Below, one piece after another: positions 24,679 to 34,107 of a DNA stretch of 64,000 nt; the first letter of the stretch is position 1; every line of letters starts with the position of its first letter. The translations under genes and the position numbers were made by a program. The notes under the pieces are model-generated. The model was not told where the DNA came from, searched no databases, and worked only from the letters and a program-made list of their open reading frames with translations. Source of the DNA: Nitratireductor aquimarinus (GTDB lineage Bacteria; Pseudomonadota; Alphaproteobacteria; Rhizobiales; Rhizobiaceae); NCBI RefSeq assembly GCF_046773475.1, contig NZ_CP177239.1:2480001-2544000 (forward strand), written 5' to 3'.

Positions 24679-26400
24679 TCAGCCCTGGGGCTCCTCGCCG
24701 CGCGCCGCTTTGGTGAGATCCGGCTCGAGCCTGTCGACCGGAATCTTGAACACGCATTCCAGCCCGTCACGGTGGAAGACACGTGAAATCTCCGCGTCCA
24801 GCGTACCGCCCACCATGCGATCGATGATCTCCGTGCCGAAACCGCGACGGTTTGTGCGCCGGCGCGCCCGCGCCACATGTTCACGCCAGTTGATGACCAG
24901 CATGTCGTCCCTGATTTTCCAGGTGATGTCGAGACGCCCGTCATTGTTCGAAAACGCACCATACTTGGCGGCGTTGGTCGCCAGTTCGTGCACGGCAAGA
25001 CCAATAGTCTGGGCCGGCTGGTTTGCGAGACGGAATTTCGGACCGTTCATCGTCAGGCGATCAGGGCTGTCGGGGCGGAACGGATCGACCTGCACCGACA
25101 GAAGTTCATGGAGTTCCACGCCGGCCGCACCGCCGGCGATGAGCAGATCGGTGGAGCGCGCCAGACCGTACAGGCGCTTCTGGAACGCATCCTGGAAACC
25201 GGCGAAGGTGCGCGAACTGCGCGCCGTCTGCTTGGCCATGGACGAAACCACGGTGAGCTGGTTCTTCGAGCGATGCGCCACCTCGCGCATGAGAAGACGG
25301 ATCTCGTTTTCCGCCTGCTCTCGGTCAAGCGCGGCTTCGGCAAGTGCAGAGGACACGGTTGCGACCTCGGCAATCGGATATTCGATGGCGTGGACCGGTT
25401 CGCCCGCCCCCAGCCGTCGCGCATCACGTGCAAGCCGGCGCACCGGCCCGGCGATCTGCCGACCGAGAAGCCATGCCGCGAATGCGCCGATGGCGATGAC
25501 CAGAAGACCGCCAGCCAGAAGCATGCGCAGCGAATAACGCATGGGCTCCTCGATCGTCGTGGTGGAAGCCCAGACCACGGATTTCCAGCCGCTGAAGCCC
25601 GATTCATCGATGATCGTGATATAGGTGCCGCCCTCCCGGCCCTCTGCTGGCTCCGCCTCGCGGTAGATGCCATCGCCCTCCAGATCCAGGAAGAACGGCT
25701 TCCCGACCTCCGAAGACATGAAGGACGAAGCGACCACGGTGTTGTTCTTGTCCACCACCGAGGCGTTCCAGCCGCCACGCAGCATCTGCTGGGACAGCAC
25801 GTCCGTCAGCGTATCCGCATAGCGCGTCATGACGAGCGTGCGCGGTGGTCCGGAATCGGGAAAGAACGGCTTGACCACCTTGAAGCTCCACTTGCCGGCG
25901 AGCTTGCCGAACAGAACGCCCGAGGTGACCGTGGCCTTGCCCTTCAGTGCTGCCTCGGCGACCATGGGATCGTCAAAGGGCTGCAAAGCCTCGCCAAACG
26001 GCACATTCGTGTTGAGCAGCGGTTTGAAGTTCTCGTCCAGTACGCGCAGGTTGGAGCCGCTGCCCGCCAGGGCAAGCTTGGCGCGGTAGTAAAAGTCCTC
26101 CATGTCGCCCTCGGTCAGCGACGGCGTGGTGGAGAGGACGCGCAGCGTGGTGTTCATGCCGCTCAATTCGCGGTCCACCGCCTCGGCGATGGAACCGGCC
26201 ATGGCTTCGGCCAGTGTCGTCACCACTTCGCGCTGTGCTTCATTGTTGCGTTGAAGCAGAACGACCGAAACCCCGATCGCGGGGATGATGGTGACCGCGA
26301 TCAGGAGGAACAGAAAGAAGCTGATTGGTTTGGGACCTGAGACAAACGCCCCTATGCGCTCAGACAGTGTTCCCCGAGACGCGCTATCCGTTGACTGCAT
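24679..26400 (-). CDS. HWE-family sensor histidine kinase (orphan)
   Basis: A membrane sensor kinase of 573 residues. Transmembrane helices at about 26-50 and 290-310 bracket a periplasmic sensing domain (dCache-like by layout). A HAMP-like linker follows, then the kinase core of the HWE/HisKA_2 type: phospho-His motif HRSKNQ at 376-381, N-box HELATNAAKYG at 471-481 and the defining WRE near 505. No receiver gene is next to it. It sits between truB and rpsO, an unusual place for a signalling gene. In Hyphomicrobiales such kinases often feed general-stress regulators; the signal here is unknown. Confidence 0.9.
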   Translation of the reverse strand: MQSTDSASRGTLSERIGAFVSGPKPISFFLFLLIAVTIIPAIGVSVVLLQRNNEAQREVVTTLAEAMAGSIAEAVDRELSGMNTTLRVLSTTPSLTEGDMEDFYYRAKLALAGSGSNLRVLDENFKPLLNTNVPFGEALQPFDDPMVAEAALKGKATVTSGVLFGKLAGKWSFKVVKPFFPDSGPPRTLVMTRYADTLTDVLSQQMLRGGWNASVVDKNNTVVASSFMSSEVGKPFFLDLEGDGIYREAEPAEGREGGTYITIIDESGFSGWKSVVWASTTTIEEPMRYSLRMLLAGGLLVIAIGAFAAWLLGRQIAGPVRRLARDARRLGAGEPVHAIEYPIAEVATVSSALAEAALDREQAENEIRLLMREVAHRSKNQLTVVSSMAKQTARSSRTFAGFQDAFQKRLYGLARSTDLLIAGGAAGVELHELLSVQVDPFRPDSPDRLTMNGPKFRLANQPAQTIGLAVHELATNAAKYGAFSNNDGRLDITWKIRDDMLVINWREHVARARRRTNRRGFGTEIIDRMVGGTLDAEISRVFHRDGLECVFKIPVDRLEPDLTKAARGEEPQG

Positions 26401-26425
26401 GCAATTCGCCCGACCCTAGCCTTGT

Positions 26426-26437
26426 TTGTGTACACAA
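26426..26437. promoter_or_regulatory. Perfect 12-base palindrome upstream of the HWE kinase
   Basis: TTGTGTACACAA lies 26-37 bases before the kinase start, in the expected core-promoter position. It could be an operator for an unidentified regulator. Confidence 0.35.
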
Positions 26438-26524
26438 TGCACGAAACGGCCAAGGGTTGCGCGGCGAATTGCAGAAATCGTTCTGTTGCCGGATTGAGAT
26501 CGGAGTGGTCGGGCCCCGACAGCT

Positions 26525-27460
26525 TCAGGCGGCGAAAACGCGCTTCGGCTTGAACATGCCGGCCTCGACGGCGCCAAGCGCCACAAGGCGTCCGCGGGCG
26601 CTTGCCCAGGCTTCGGGCGCTTCCACCGGCGCATCTCGTCCGCGCACGATCACCGGATTGCCGAGCCTGAGACGCGCTGCGGCGTCATCGGTGACGGCAA
26701 CTTCCGGCAGCCCTTCGAGCGCCGTTGCAATGTCGAGAAGATAGGCGTCGAGCGCTGCAAAGTCGCCAGCCTCGCGGTCGCAGTCTTCCAGCGCTTCCTC
26801 AAGGGCTTCCAGCGTGACGAGCTGTTCGTCCACGAACGGATAGACCTCGGTACGGCGCAGTTCGGCGATGTGGCCGTAGCAACCCAGATCGCGCCCCATG
26901 TCGCGTGCGAGGCTGCGCACATAGGTGCCCTTGCCGCATTCGACCTCGAAAACCGCCTCATCCGGCGTGAACGAAACCAGGTCCAGCCGGCCGATCTCGA
27001 TTTCGCGCGCGGCGATCTCCACAGTCTCGCCCTCGCGGGCAAGATCATAAGCACGCTCGCCGCCGATCTTCACGGCGGAATACTGGGGCGGCGTCTGCAT
27101 GATGATGCCGGTGTAATTCGGCAGAAGCGCGCGCACGGCCTCTTCGGTCGGGCGCTCGTCGGATGTCTGGGTGACCGGACCCTCAAGATCGTCGGTGGAG
27201 CGCTCCTCGCCCCAGGCAACCTTGAAGCGATAGACCTTCGCGCCGTCCATGACGAAGGGAACGGTCTTGGTCGCATCGCCAAGCGCGATGGGCAGCATGC
27301 CGGAAGCCAGCGGATCGAGCGTGCCTGCATGGCCCGCTTTCTCCGCATTGAACAACCACTTGATCTTCGAAACGGCGTTGGTGGACCCCATATTGGCTGT
27401 CTTGTCCAGGATCAGCCAGCCATTGATACGACGTCCCTTTCGCTTACCGCGTCGCGCCAT
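26525..27460 (-). CDS. truB: tRNA pseudouridine-55 synthase
   Basis: Makes pseudouridine 55 in the T-loop of tRNAs, 311 residues. The catalytic Asp is in GHAGTLDPLASGML. The supporting motifs PPQYSAVKIGGERAYDLAREG and GTYVRSLARDMG are intact, and a C-terminal PUA-like domain ends in GMFKPKRVF. The ATG at 27460 shares one base with the rbfA stop (TGATG), so translation is probably coupled. It is the last gene of the rimP-nusA-infB-rbfA-truB string before the orphan kinase. Confidence 0.96.
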   Translation of the reverse strand: MARRGKRKGRRINGWLILDKTANMGSTNAVSKIKWLFNAEKAGHAGTLDPLASGMLPIALGDATKTVPFVMDGAKVYRFKVAWGEERSTDDLEGPVTQTSDERPTEEAVRALLPNYTGIIMQTPPQYSAVKIGGERAYDLAREGETVEIAAREIEIGRLDLVSFTPDEAVFEVECGKGTYVRSLARDMGRDLGCYGHIAELRRTEVYPFVDEQLVTLEALEEALEDCDREAGDFAALDAYLLDIATALEGLPEVAVTDDAAARLRLGNPVIVRGRDAPVEAPEAWASARGRLVALGAVEAGMFKPKRVFAA

Positions 27461-27864
27461 CAAAGATCATCCTCATTGCCGTCGTCGTCCCCCAGGTCGC
27501 GGGCCACTTCCGGCGACTTCAGAAGGCGATCGATCTTGTTGAAATTCTCGAAACTGTCATCCACCCGGAACCGCAGCTCCGGCATGTATTTCATCTGCCG
27601 CAGGGCCGGCGTGATGCGGCCGCGAATGTAGCGCGCATGGCGGTTGAGCGCCGCGACAACCACATCCTTGTCGGCAGCGCCCAGCGGCGAAACATAGGCC
27701 GTGGCGATCTTGAGGTCCGGCGACATGCGCACCTCGGAAACCGAAATCACCGTATTGGCGAGCGCATCGTCGCTGACATCGCCGCGCTGCAGCGCCTGCG
27801 AGATTGCATGACGGACCTGCTCGCCGACGCGGAGCTGGCGTTGTGAGGGAGCGGAAGACGGCAT
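27460..27864 (-). CDS. rbfA: Ribosome-binding factor A
   Basis: Late 30S maturation factor, 134 residues, with a KH-like fold. It contains QLRVGEQVRHAISQAL and the RbfA-typical VRMSPDLKIATAYVSPLG, then LRFRVDDSFENFNKIDRLL and an acidic tail (DLGDDDGNEDDL). ATG 27864 starts MPSSAPSQRQLRVGE. It follows infB, with a family A repeat (28004-28110) inserted in the gap, and overlaps truB by one base. Confidence 0.96.
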   Translation of the reverse strand: MPSSAPSQRQLRVGEQVRHAISQALQRGDVSDDALANTVISVSEVRMSPDLKIATAYVSPLGAADKDVVVAALNRHARYIRGRITPALRQMKYMPELRFRVDDSFENFNKIDRLLKSPEVARDLGDDDGNEDDL

Positions 27865-28003
27865 GGAGCACCTTCTTGCGGGGAAAGCCCTATTGTATCC
27901 GCATCGCGGATATCGGCAAATTATGAAAGCGGAACGTCAGACGCCGGAATGAGAGATGGGGCATCAAGTGCCCCATCTTCCACGTTCCAAACGTACGCGC
28001 ACC

Positions 28004-28110
28004 AGAGCATCGGACCGAAAAGTGAAAACCGGTTTTCGGCAGTTCCGATGCTCCATCAACAATCCGGATCGTCCTTTGTGCGTCCGGATGGACGCACGAC
28101 GACCTAGAGC
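28004..28110. repeat. Palindromic repeat family A, copy 2
   Basis: Left half 28005-28053 is an imperfect hairpin (GAGCATCGGA ... TCCGATGCTC). Right half 28070-28110 contains a second hairpin (GTGCGTCC with GGACGCAC) and ends in CTAGAGC. It matches the copies at 17203-17279 and 62124-62220. Its CTAG edge supplies the TAG stop of infB at 28104-28106. Confidence 0.85.
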
Positions 28111-30707
28111 GAGCGCGTGACCATCTCGACGCGATAGGCCTCGATGACATCGCCGGGGCGAATGTCTTCGTAGTTCTCGAACGCCATGCCGCATTCCTGA
28201 CCGGCAGGCACTTCGGAAACCTCGTCCTTGAAGCGCTTGAGCGTCTTCAGCTTGCCTTCGTGGATCACCACGCTGTCGCGGATGAGACGCACGCCGGCGC
28301 CACGCTCGACCTTGCCTTCGGTGACACGGCAACCGGCAACCTTGCCGACCTTCGTGACGTTGAAGGTTTCCAGGATCTCGGCGTTGCCGAGGAAGGTCTC
28401 GCGACGCTCCGGCGACAGAAGGCCGGACATGGCCGCTTTGATGTCATCCACGAGGTCGTAGATGATGTTGTAGTAGCGGATCTCGATGCCTGCATCCTCG
28501 GCTGCGTCGCGCGCCTGCTTGTTGGCGCGAACGTTGAAGCCGATGATCGCGGCGCCCGAGGTCTCGGCCAGCGACACGTCGCTTTCCGTGATCGCGCCGG
28601 CACCCGAGTGAACGATGCGTGCGCGAACCTCGTCGGTGCCCAGCTTGTCGAGCGCGCCGGCAATGGCTTCGATGGAGCCCTGCACGTCGCCCTTGACGAT
28701 GAGCGGGAACTCTTTCAGGCCCGTGTCCTGCAGCTGCGACATCATCTGCTCGAGCGAACCGCGCTGCCCCGCCTGGCGGGCAACGGACTTCTCGCGCGCC
28801 AGACGCTGGCGGTATTCGGAGATCTCGCGGGCGCGGGCTTCGCTCTCGACAACCGCAATGCGGTCACCGGCCTGCGGCGGGCCCTGAAGACCCAGAACCT
28901 CAACCGGCATGGAGGGCGGAGCTTCCTTCACCTGGTCGCCATGATCGTCGATCAGCGCACGCACGCGGCCCCACTCATTGCCGGCAACGATGATGTCACC
29001 GGTCTTGAGCGTGCCGGCCTGCACCAGCACGGTGGCGACCGAGCCACGACCGCGGTCGAGCTTGGCTTCGATGACGACGCCTTCGGCGGAGCGATCCGGG
29101 TTGGCCTTGAGTTCCAGAACCTCGGACTGCAGCAGAACGGCTTCGAGCAGCTTGTCGAGGTTGGTTCCCTTGACGGCGGAGACCTCGACATCGAGGACTT
29201 CACCACCCATGGATTCCACGAACACCTCGTGCTGCAGCAGCTCGGTGCGGACCTTGTTCGGGTCTGCTTCCGGCTTGTCGACCTTGTTGATGGCAACAAT
29301 GATCGGAACGCCGGCAGCCTTGGCGTGATTGATGGACTCGATGGTCTGCGGCATTACGCTGTCGTCAGCCGCCACCACGAGGATGGCGATGTCGGTGGCT
29401 TCCGCACCACGGGCGCGCATCGCGGTAAAGGCGGCGTGACCAGGCGTATCGATGAAGGTGATCTTCTGACCGTCCTGCTCGACCTGGTATGCGCCGATAT
29501 GCTGGGTGATGCCACCGGCTTCGCCCGAAACGACGTTCGCCTTGCGGATCGCGTCGAGAAGCGAGGTCTTGCCGTGGTCGACGTGGCCCATGATGGTCAC
29601 GACCGGCGGACGCGACTTCAGGTCCTCGGTCTTGTCCTCAATGTTGAAGAGGCCCTCTTCCACATCGGACTCGGCAACGCGCTTCACGGTGTGGCCAAAC
29701 TCCTCGGCCACCAGCTCGGCGGTGTCCGCGTCGATCACGTCGCCGGGCTTCAACATCTGGCCCTGCTTCATGAAGAACTTGATCACGTCCACGGCGCGCT
29801 CGGCCATACGCTGGGCGAGTTCCTGGATGGTGATCGTCTCGGGAACAACCACCTCGCGGGCGATCTTCTCACGCGGCTCCTGATGCTGGGCGCGCTTGAA
29901 CTTCTCCTGGCGGCGACGCATCGAGGAGAGCGAACGTCCGCGCGTCTCGCCATCGTCGGAAAGCGCGCGATTGAGCGTGAGCTTGCCACGGCGACGCTGA
30001 TCGTCTGTGCGCGGCTTTGCAGGCGTGCGCGGAGCCTCAACCTTGGGCGCGGCGCGCTTGATCGGCGTGCCCTTGCTCTTGGAGCGGGAATCGCCATCGT
30101 CGCTCGGCGCGGGGGCGGGCGTCGCCTCTGCGGCGGGAGCCGGCGGTGCGCGGCGGCTGGCTTCTTCCTCTGCGCGACGACGCGCTTCGGCTTCGGCCTT
30201 GAGACGCTCTTCTTCTTCGGCCTGGCGGCGTGCGGACTCTGCCCGCTCGCGCTCACGGCGCTCTTCTTCTTCTGCCCGGCGCTTGGCGTCCTCGGCAGCG
30301 CGCTTGCGCTCCTCGGCCTCACGAACCTTGGAATCCTGAAGGGCGCGACGGCGCGCTTCCAGCTCTTCCTTGGAGAGTTCGTTCAGAACCACACCGGAAC
30401 GGTTGCCGCCCTGCGGCGGACGCGGACGCTCACGATGGCGCTGTGGCGCAGGCTTGGGCGCAGCCGGCTTCGGCTTTGCCGCCGCCGGAGTCGGGGCCGG
30501 TGCGGGTGTCGGCGCCGGAGCCGCCTCGCCGCGTTCGTCAGGCCGCGAGAACTTTCGCTTCTTCGTCTCGACGACGACAGACTTGGAGCGTCCATGCGAG
30601 AAGCTCTGGCGCACGGTGCCCTGCTCAACGGAGGGCCGCTTCAGCGTCAGTGTTTTCTTCTTCTCGACGCTCAGCGTCTTGTCGTCACCGGTTTTCGTAT
30701 CCGTCAT
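28104..30707 (-). CDS. infB: Translation initiation factor IF-2
   Basis: GTPase that brings initiator tRNA to the 30S subunit, 867 residues. A long charged and Ala/Pro-rich N-terminal region (residues about 40-290, rich in EERKRAAEDAKRRAEEEE) precedes the conserved part. The GTPase has G1 GHVDHGKT at 374-381, DTPGHAAF and NKVDKPEADP. Domains II-IV follow, with the C-terminal IF-2 signature GQECGMAFENYEDIRPGD. Start ATG 30707 overlaps the ylxR stop (ATGA). The TAG stop lies in a palindromic repeat (28004-28110). Confidence 0.97.
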   Translation of the reverse strand: MTDTKTGDDKTLSVEKKKTLTLKRPSVEQGTVRQSFSHGRSKSVVVETKKRKFSRPDERGEAAPAPTPAPAPTPAAAKPKPAAPKPAPQRHRERPRPPQGGNRSGVVLNELSKEELEARRRALQDSKVREAEERKRAAEDAKRRAEEEERRERERAESARRQAEEEERLKAEAEARRRAEEEASRRAPPAPAAEATPAPAPSDDGDSRSKSKGTPIKRAAPKVEAPRTPAKPRTDDQRRRGKLTLNRALSDDGETRGRSLSSMRRRQEKFKRAQHQEPREKIAREVVVPETITIQELAQRMAERAVDVIKFFMKQGQMLKPGDVIDADTAELVAEEFGHTVKRVAESDVEEGLFNIEDKTEDLKSRPPVVTIMGHVDHGKTSLLDAIRKANVVSGEAGGITQHIGAYQVEQDGQKITFIDTPGHAAFTAMRARGAEATDIAILVVAADDSVMPQTIESINHAKAAGVPIIVAINKVDKPEADPNKVRTELLQHEVFVESMGGEVLDVEVSAVKGTNLDKLLEAVLLQSEVLELKANPDRSAEGVVIEAKLDRGRGSVATVLVQAGTLKTGDIIVAGNEWGRVRALIDDHGDQVKEAPPSMPVEVLGLQGPPQAGDRIAVVESEARAREISEYRQRLAREKSVARQAGQRGSLEQMMSQLQDTGLKEFPLIVKGDVQGSIEAIAGALDKLGTDEVRARIVHSGAGAITESDVSLAETSGAAIIGFNVRANKQARDAAEDAGIEIRYYNIIYDLVDDIKAAMSGLLSPERRETFLGNAEILETFNVTKVGKVAGCRVTEGKVERGAGVRLIRDSVVIHEGKLKTLKRFKDEVSEVPAGQECGMAFENYEDIRPGDVIEAYRVEMVTRSL

Positions 30708-31348
30708 TCCACATCCTCTGCGGTGCCCAGTGCAACCGCTGCCGGTTTGTCCGCGCTTTCGCCTCGAAAAGTCCCGAGCGCATTTACGCGTTTCAGCGCC
30801 GCCTTGCCCGCGTCCCGCCCGAACACGGCAGCATGTATCACATTTGTGGCTCCCAATGCCAAACTCATTTCTTCTTCGGAAAAGAGTTTGTAAGCCGGTA
30901 TCGCTGGTCCGCCCATATGAACCACCGCGCGTCGGGCAGCGGTGATCTTGCGAACCCCGTCATGCGAGCCTTCGCGGGCATGCAACACGCCATAGGCCTT
31001 GCCACTGCGCACCGAAGCCTCAACCTTCGCCGCACCCAATGCCACGGCTCCGGCCTTGCGCGCAAGCCCAAGAGAGCCGAGAGCGGCTTTTGAGAGCAAT
31101 TCATCGACCAGAGCGCCGAGATTATCTGGCGGTCTGACCGAAGTTTTCAAGGCACGGGCGAAAAGGTTCTTCTCCGCTGCCTTGTCGACATGGGCGCGGT
31201 CAGCAGTAACCCAGCACCCGCGTCCCGGTAGATTGCGCTTCAGATCGGGAACGACCATGCCGTCCGGGCCCGCGACGAACCGGATCAGGTCCTCCGCAGG
31301 TCGCGCCTCGCGCGAGACAATGCATTTGCGGTCGTTCATGTCTTCCAC
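30704..31348 (-). CDS. YlxR/L7Ae-like RNA-binding fusion protein
   Basis: An RNA-binding protein of 214 residues in the nusA-infB string. Residues about 5-70 are the YlxR (DUF448) domain: CIVSREARPAEDLIRFV and the LPGRGCWV motif. Residues about 90-185 resemble a ribosomal L7Ae-like fold (LGLARKAGAVALGAAKVEASVRSGKA, PAYKLFSEEEMSLALG). The same fusion occurs in other Alphaproteobacteria, where Firmicutes have two separate genes (ylxR and ylxQ). The GTG at 31348 has GGAG at a good spacing; ATG 31339 is the alternative. It overlaps infB by four bases. Confidence 0.87.
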   Translation of the reverse strand: MEDMNDRKCIVSREARPAEDLIRFVAGPDGMVVPDLKRNLPGRGCWVTADRAHVDKAAEKNLFARALKTSVRPPDNLGALVDELLSKAALGSLGLARKAGAVALGAAKVEASVRSGKAYGVLHAREGSHDGVRKITAARRAVVHMGGPAIPAYKLFSEEEMSLALGATNVIHAAVFGRDAGKAALKRVNALGTFRGESADKPAAVALGTAEDVE

Positions 31349-31471
31349 GATATCTCCAGAACATCCTGCTAACGCGCATCGCAGCGCGGCTCCACAGGAC
31401 CACGATCAAACAGGTTTGCAGAGCGCGCTGCATGTGTCACGGGGACCGTCACGCGCTCTGCAGCCATCATA

Positions 31472-33151
31472 TCAGGCCTCTGCGCCTTCTGCCTTCTCGG
31501 GCGCTTCCGCACCCTCGACGGCAGCTTCTTCAGCGCCTTCCACAGCCTCGGCCTCAACCTCAGCAGAGGCTTCTGCCTCTTCCTCAGCCTCGGTCACGAG
31601 GTCTTCCTCGGAAATCCAGCCCATCTTCAGACGGGCGGCCACAACCATCTGCTCGGCCTCGGCGCGCGAAACGTCGAACTTGGACAGAACGCCCGGCTCG
31701 AATTTGGTCTCGCCGTCCTTGCGCTCTTTCCAGCCAACCAGATCATCGACGGCGTAGCCTGCGAAGTCCTCGATGGTCTTCACGTCGTCTTCGCCGACGG
31801 CAACCATCATCGCGGTGGTGATGCCCGGGATCTCCCGCAGCTCGTCCTCAACGCCCAGCTCCTTGCGCTTGGCGTCGAACTCGGCCTCGATGCGCTCGAG
31901 ATATTCGCGGGCGCGCATCTGGATCTCTTCGGCTGTTTCCTCATCGAAGCCATCGATGGAGGCAATCTCGCCGGAGTCCACGTAAGCCACTTCCTCGACG
32001 CTGCTGAAGCCTTCGGAAGCAAGCACCTGGCCAACCATCTCGTCGACGTTGAGCGCATCCATGAAGAGCGACGAACGCTCGGTGAATTCCTTCTGGCGGC
32101 GGCCCGACTCTTCTTCCTCGGTCAGGATGTCGATGTCCCAGCCGGTGAGCTGCGACGCCAGGCGCACGTTCTGACCGCGGCGGCCAATGGCCAGCGAAAG
32201 CTGGTCGTCCGGCACCACAACCTCGATGCGCTCTGCGTCCTCATCCAGCACCACCTTGGCGACTTCGGCCGGCTGCAGTGCGTTGACGATGAAGGAAGCG
32301 GCGTTCTCGTTCCACGGAATGATGTCGATCTTCTCGCCCTGAAGCTCGCCGACAACCGCCTGAACGCGGCTACCACGCATACCCACACAGGCGCCGACCG
32401 GATCGATCGAGGAATCGTGGCTGATGACCGCGATCTTCGCGCGCGAGCCCGGATCGCGGGCCACCGAACGGATCTCGATGATGCCGTCGTAGATTTCCGG
32501 CACTTCCATGGTGAAGAGCTTCGCCATGAACTGCGGATGCGTGCGCGACAGGAAGATCTGCGGGCCGCGCTGCTCGCGCCGCACGTCATAGACATAGGCG
32601 CGGACGCGGTCGCCATATTTGAAGATTTCGCGGGGGATCAGCTCGTCGCGACGGATGATCGCTTCGCCACGGCCCAGATCGACGATGACATTGCCATATT
32701 CGACGCGTTTGACGGTGCCGTTGACGATCTCGCCGATGCGATCCTTGTACTCGTCATACTGACGGTCGCGCTCGGCCTCGCGCACCTTCTGCACGATCAC
32801 CTGCTTGGCGGACTGTGCGGCGATGCGGCCGAAATCCATGGGCGGAAGCTGCTCGGCGAGGAAATCGCCGGGCTGTGCGTCCGGATTGCGCGTGCGGGCA
32901 TCGCGCATGGAAATCTCGCGTGCCGGCTCTTCGACATTCTCGACGACTTCCATCAGGCGCTGCAGCTTCATCTCACCCGTCTGCGGGTTGATGTCGGCGC
33001 GGATATTGGTCTCCTGACCATAGCGCGACCGCGCGGCCTTCTGGATGGCATCGGCCATGGCGGCGATGACGATCTGCTTGTCGATGGACTTCTCGCGGGC
33101 CACCGCGTCGGCGATCTGGAGAAGCTCCAGCCTGTTCGCACTGACTGCCAT
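31472..33151 (-). CDS. nusA: Transcription termination/antitermination factor NusA
   Basis: RNA polymerase-binding factor for pausing, termination and antitermination, 559 residues. The N-terminal domain (LELLQIADAVAREKSIDKQIVIAAM) is followed by S1 (GEIVNGTVKRVEYGNVIVDLG) and two KH domains (VGACVGMRGSRVQAVVGEL; LAIGRRGQNVRLASQLTGW). C-terminal helical repeats include DEMVGQVLASEGFSSVEEVAYV. An Ala/Glu-rich tail ends EAPEKAEGAEA. ATG 33151 is one base after the rimP stop, so the two are probably coupled. ylxR follows after 123 bases. Confidence 0.97.
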   Translation of the reverse strand: MAVSANRLELLQIADAVAREKSIDKQIVIAAMADAIQKAARSRYGQETNIRADINPQTGEMKLQRLMEVVENVEEPAREISMRDARTRNPDAQPGDFLAEQLPPMDFGRIAAQSAKQVIVQKVREAERDRQYDEYKDRIGEIVNGTVKRVEYGNVIVDLGRGEAIIRRDELIPREIFKYGDRVRAYVYDVRREQRGPQIFLSRTHPQFMAKLFTMEVPEIYDGIIEIRSVARDPGSRAKIAVISHDSSIDPVGACVGMRGSRVQAVVGELQGEKIDIIPWNENAASFIVNALQPAEVAKVVLDEDAERIEVVVPDDQLSLAIGRRGQNVRLASQLTGWDIDILTEEEESGRRQKEFTERSSLFMDALNVDEMVGQVLASEGFSSVEEVAYVDSGEIASIDGFDEETAEEIQMRAREYLERIEAEFDAKRKELGVEDELREIPGITTAMMVAVGEDDVKTIEDFAGYAVDDLVGWKERKDGETKFEPGVLSKFDVSRAEAEQMVVAARLKMGWISEEDLVTEAEEEAEASAEVEAEAVEGAEEAAVEGAEAPEKAEGAEA

Positions 33152-33152
33152 A

Positions 33153-33842
33153 TCACTCTCCTTCGGCGTGGGTTCCGGGTTCTTCGTCCCCGGCCGGCTC
33201 AGTTGCGTCTTGTTTGGCGGACCGCTGCGCGGCCCTTTCCGATGCGGAAGGGCGGCGATTGCGCTTGCGCTCGCGGCGCTCTTCCTTTTCCTGCTTCAGG
33301 GCGTCGCGCACCAGATCGTCCGTCAGGACAAGCCGTGCCTCGGCAATCGCCTCAAAGGGGATACCAAAGAGGACATCCTCGTCCCCATCTTCCTCGACCG
33401 TTTCCGGCTCGATCGTCACGGTTTCCTCGTCGTTCTCGACGATGAAGCCGCGGAAGCGCTTGCGCCCGTCGAGCAGGATCGAGGTTTCGATTTTGACCAG
33501 ATGCCCTTCACCCGAAGCGAAATCTTCCTTGCGCACCAGCGGGCGGTCGATGCCCGGCGAAGAGATCTCAAGCTGATAGGCCGTATCGATGGGATCTTCC
33601 ACATCAAGCACGGGCGAAAGCGCCCGGCTGACTTCCTCGCAATCCTCGACGGTCATCGTGCCGTCGGGCCGCTCGGCCATGATCTGCAGCGTCGCACCGT
33701 CCTGCGCGGTCATGCGGACGCGCACCAGACGATAGCCGATTGCCCCAAGAACAGGGATGATGATCGCAGCAACGCGCGCCTCGATTCCGCTTTCGCGGAT
33801 CAGCCGATCATCGTCGTTCCTGTCTTCTGAAATTGCCGTCAT
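33153..33842 (-). CDS. rimP: Ribosome maturation factor RimP
   Basis: 30S assembly factor, 229 residues including a family-variable C-terminal extension rich in Glu/Arg/Lys. The N-domain shows GYRLVRVRMTAQDGATLQIMAERPDGTMTVEDCE and the conserved YQLEISSPGIDRPL. The C-terminal SH3-like half has FRGFIVENDEETVTI. Start ATG 33842 follows CGGAGGTTGG. It heads the rimP-nusA-ylxR-infB-rbfA-truB operon. A hairpin with T-run (33869-33898) lies 27 bases upstream, in the leader. Confidence 0.94.
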   Translation of the reverse strand: MTAISEDRNDDDRLIRESGIEARVAAIIIPVLGAIGYRLVRVRMTAQDGATLQIMAERPDGTMTVEDCEEVSRALSPVLDVEDPIDTAYQLEISSPGIDRPLVRKEDFASGEGHLVKIETSILLDGRKRFRGFIVENDEETVTIEPETVEEDGDEDVLFGIPFEAIAEARLVLTDDLVRDALKQEKEERRERKRNRRPSASERAAQRSAKQDATEPAGDEEPGTHAEGE

Positions 33843-33868
33843 CCAACCTCCGGACGGTCGTATCTAAC

Positions 33869-33898
33869 AAAAAAGAGCGGGACCGGCGGGACCCACTC
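33869..33898 (-). terminator. Terminator-like hairpin in the rimP leader
   Basis: GAGTGGG (33898-33892) pairs with CCCGCTC (33881-33875) in minus-strand RNA, one G-T pair, followed by six T residues. It sits only 27 bases before the rimP ATG, so it may attenuate the operon or end an upstream transcript. Confidence 0.6.
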
Positions 33899-34107
33899 TC
33901 CGTCATATCGACCAAGAATTTGAATTTCATATAGCCGAGACGCTGCTTCTTTTCAAGGCCCGCGCTGCATTTGCCGGCGCGCTGCTGGCAACCCGGCGCG
34001 CAATTGTTGCACCGCACAAATGCATGGCAGCCCTGCCGTAACGTCGGTTCCCAAATCTCCGGCTGCGGCCTAACTATGCTGCATCGCACAATTGAAGGAG
34101 CAGAGAG

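Noticed and set aside
28260..30893. 877-codon plus-strand frame antisense to infB
   Set aside because: Same cause; no conserved domains, and infB is complete on the other strand.
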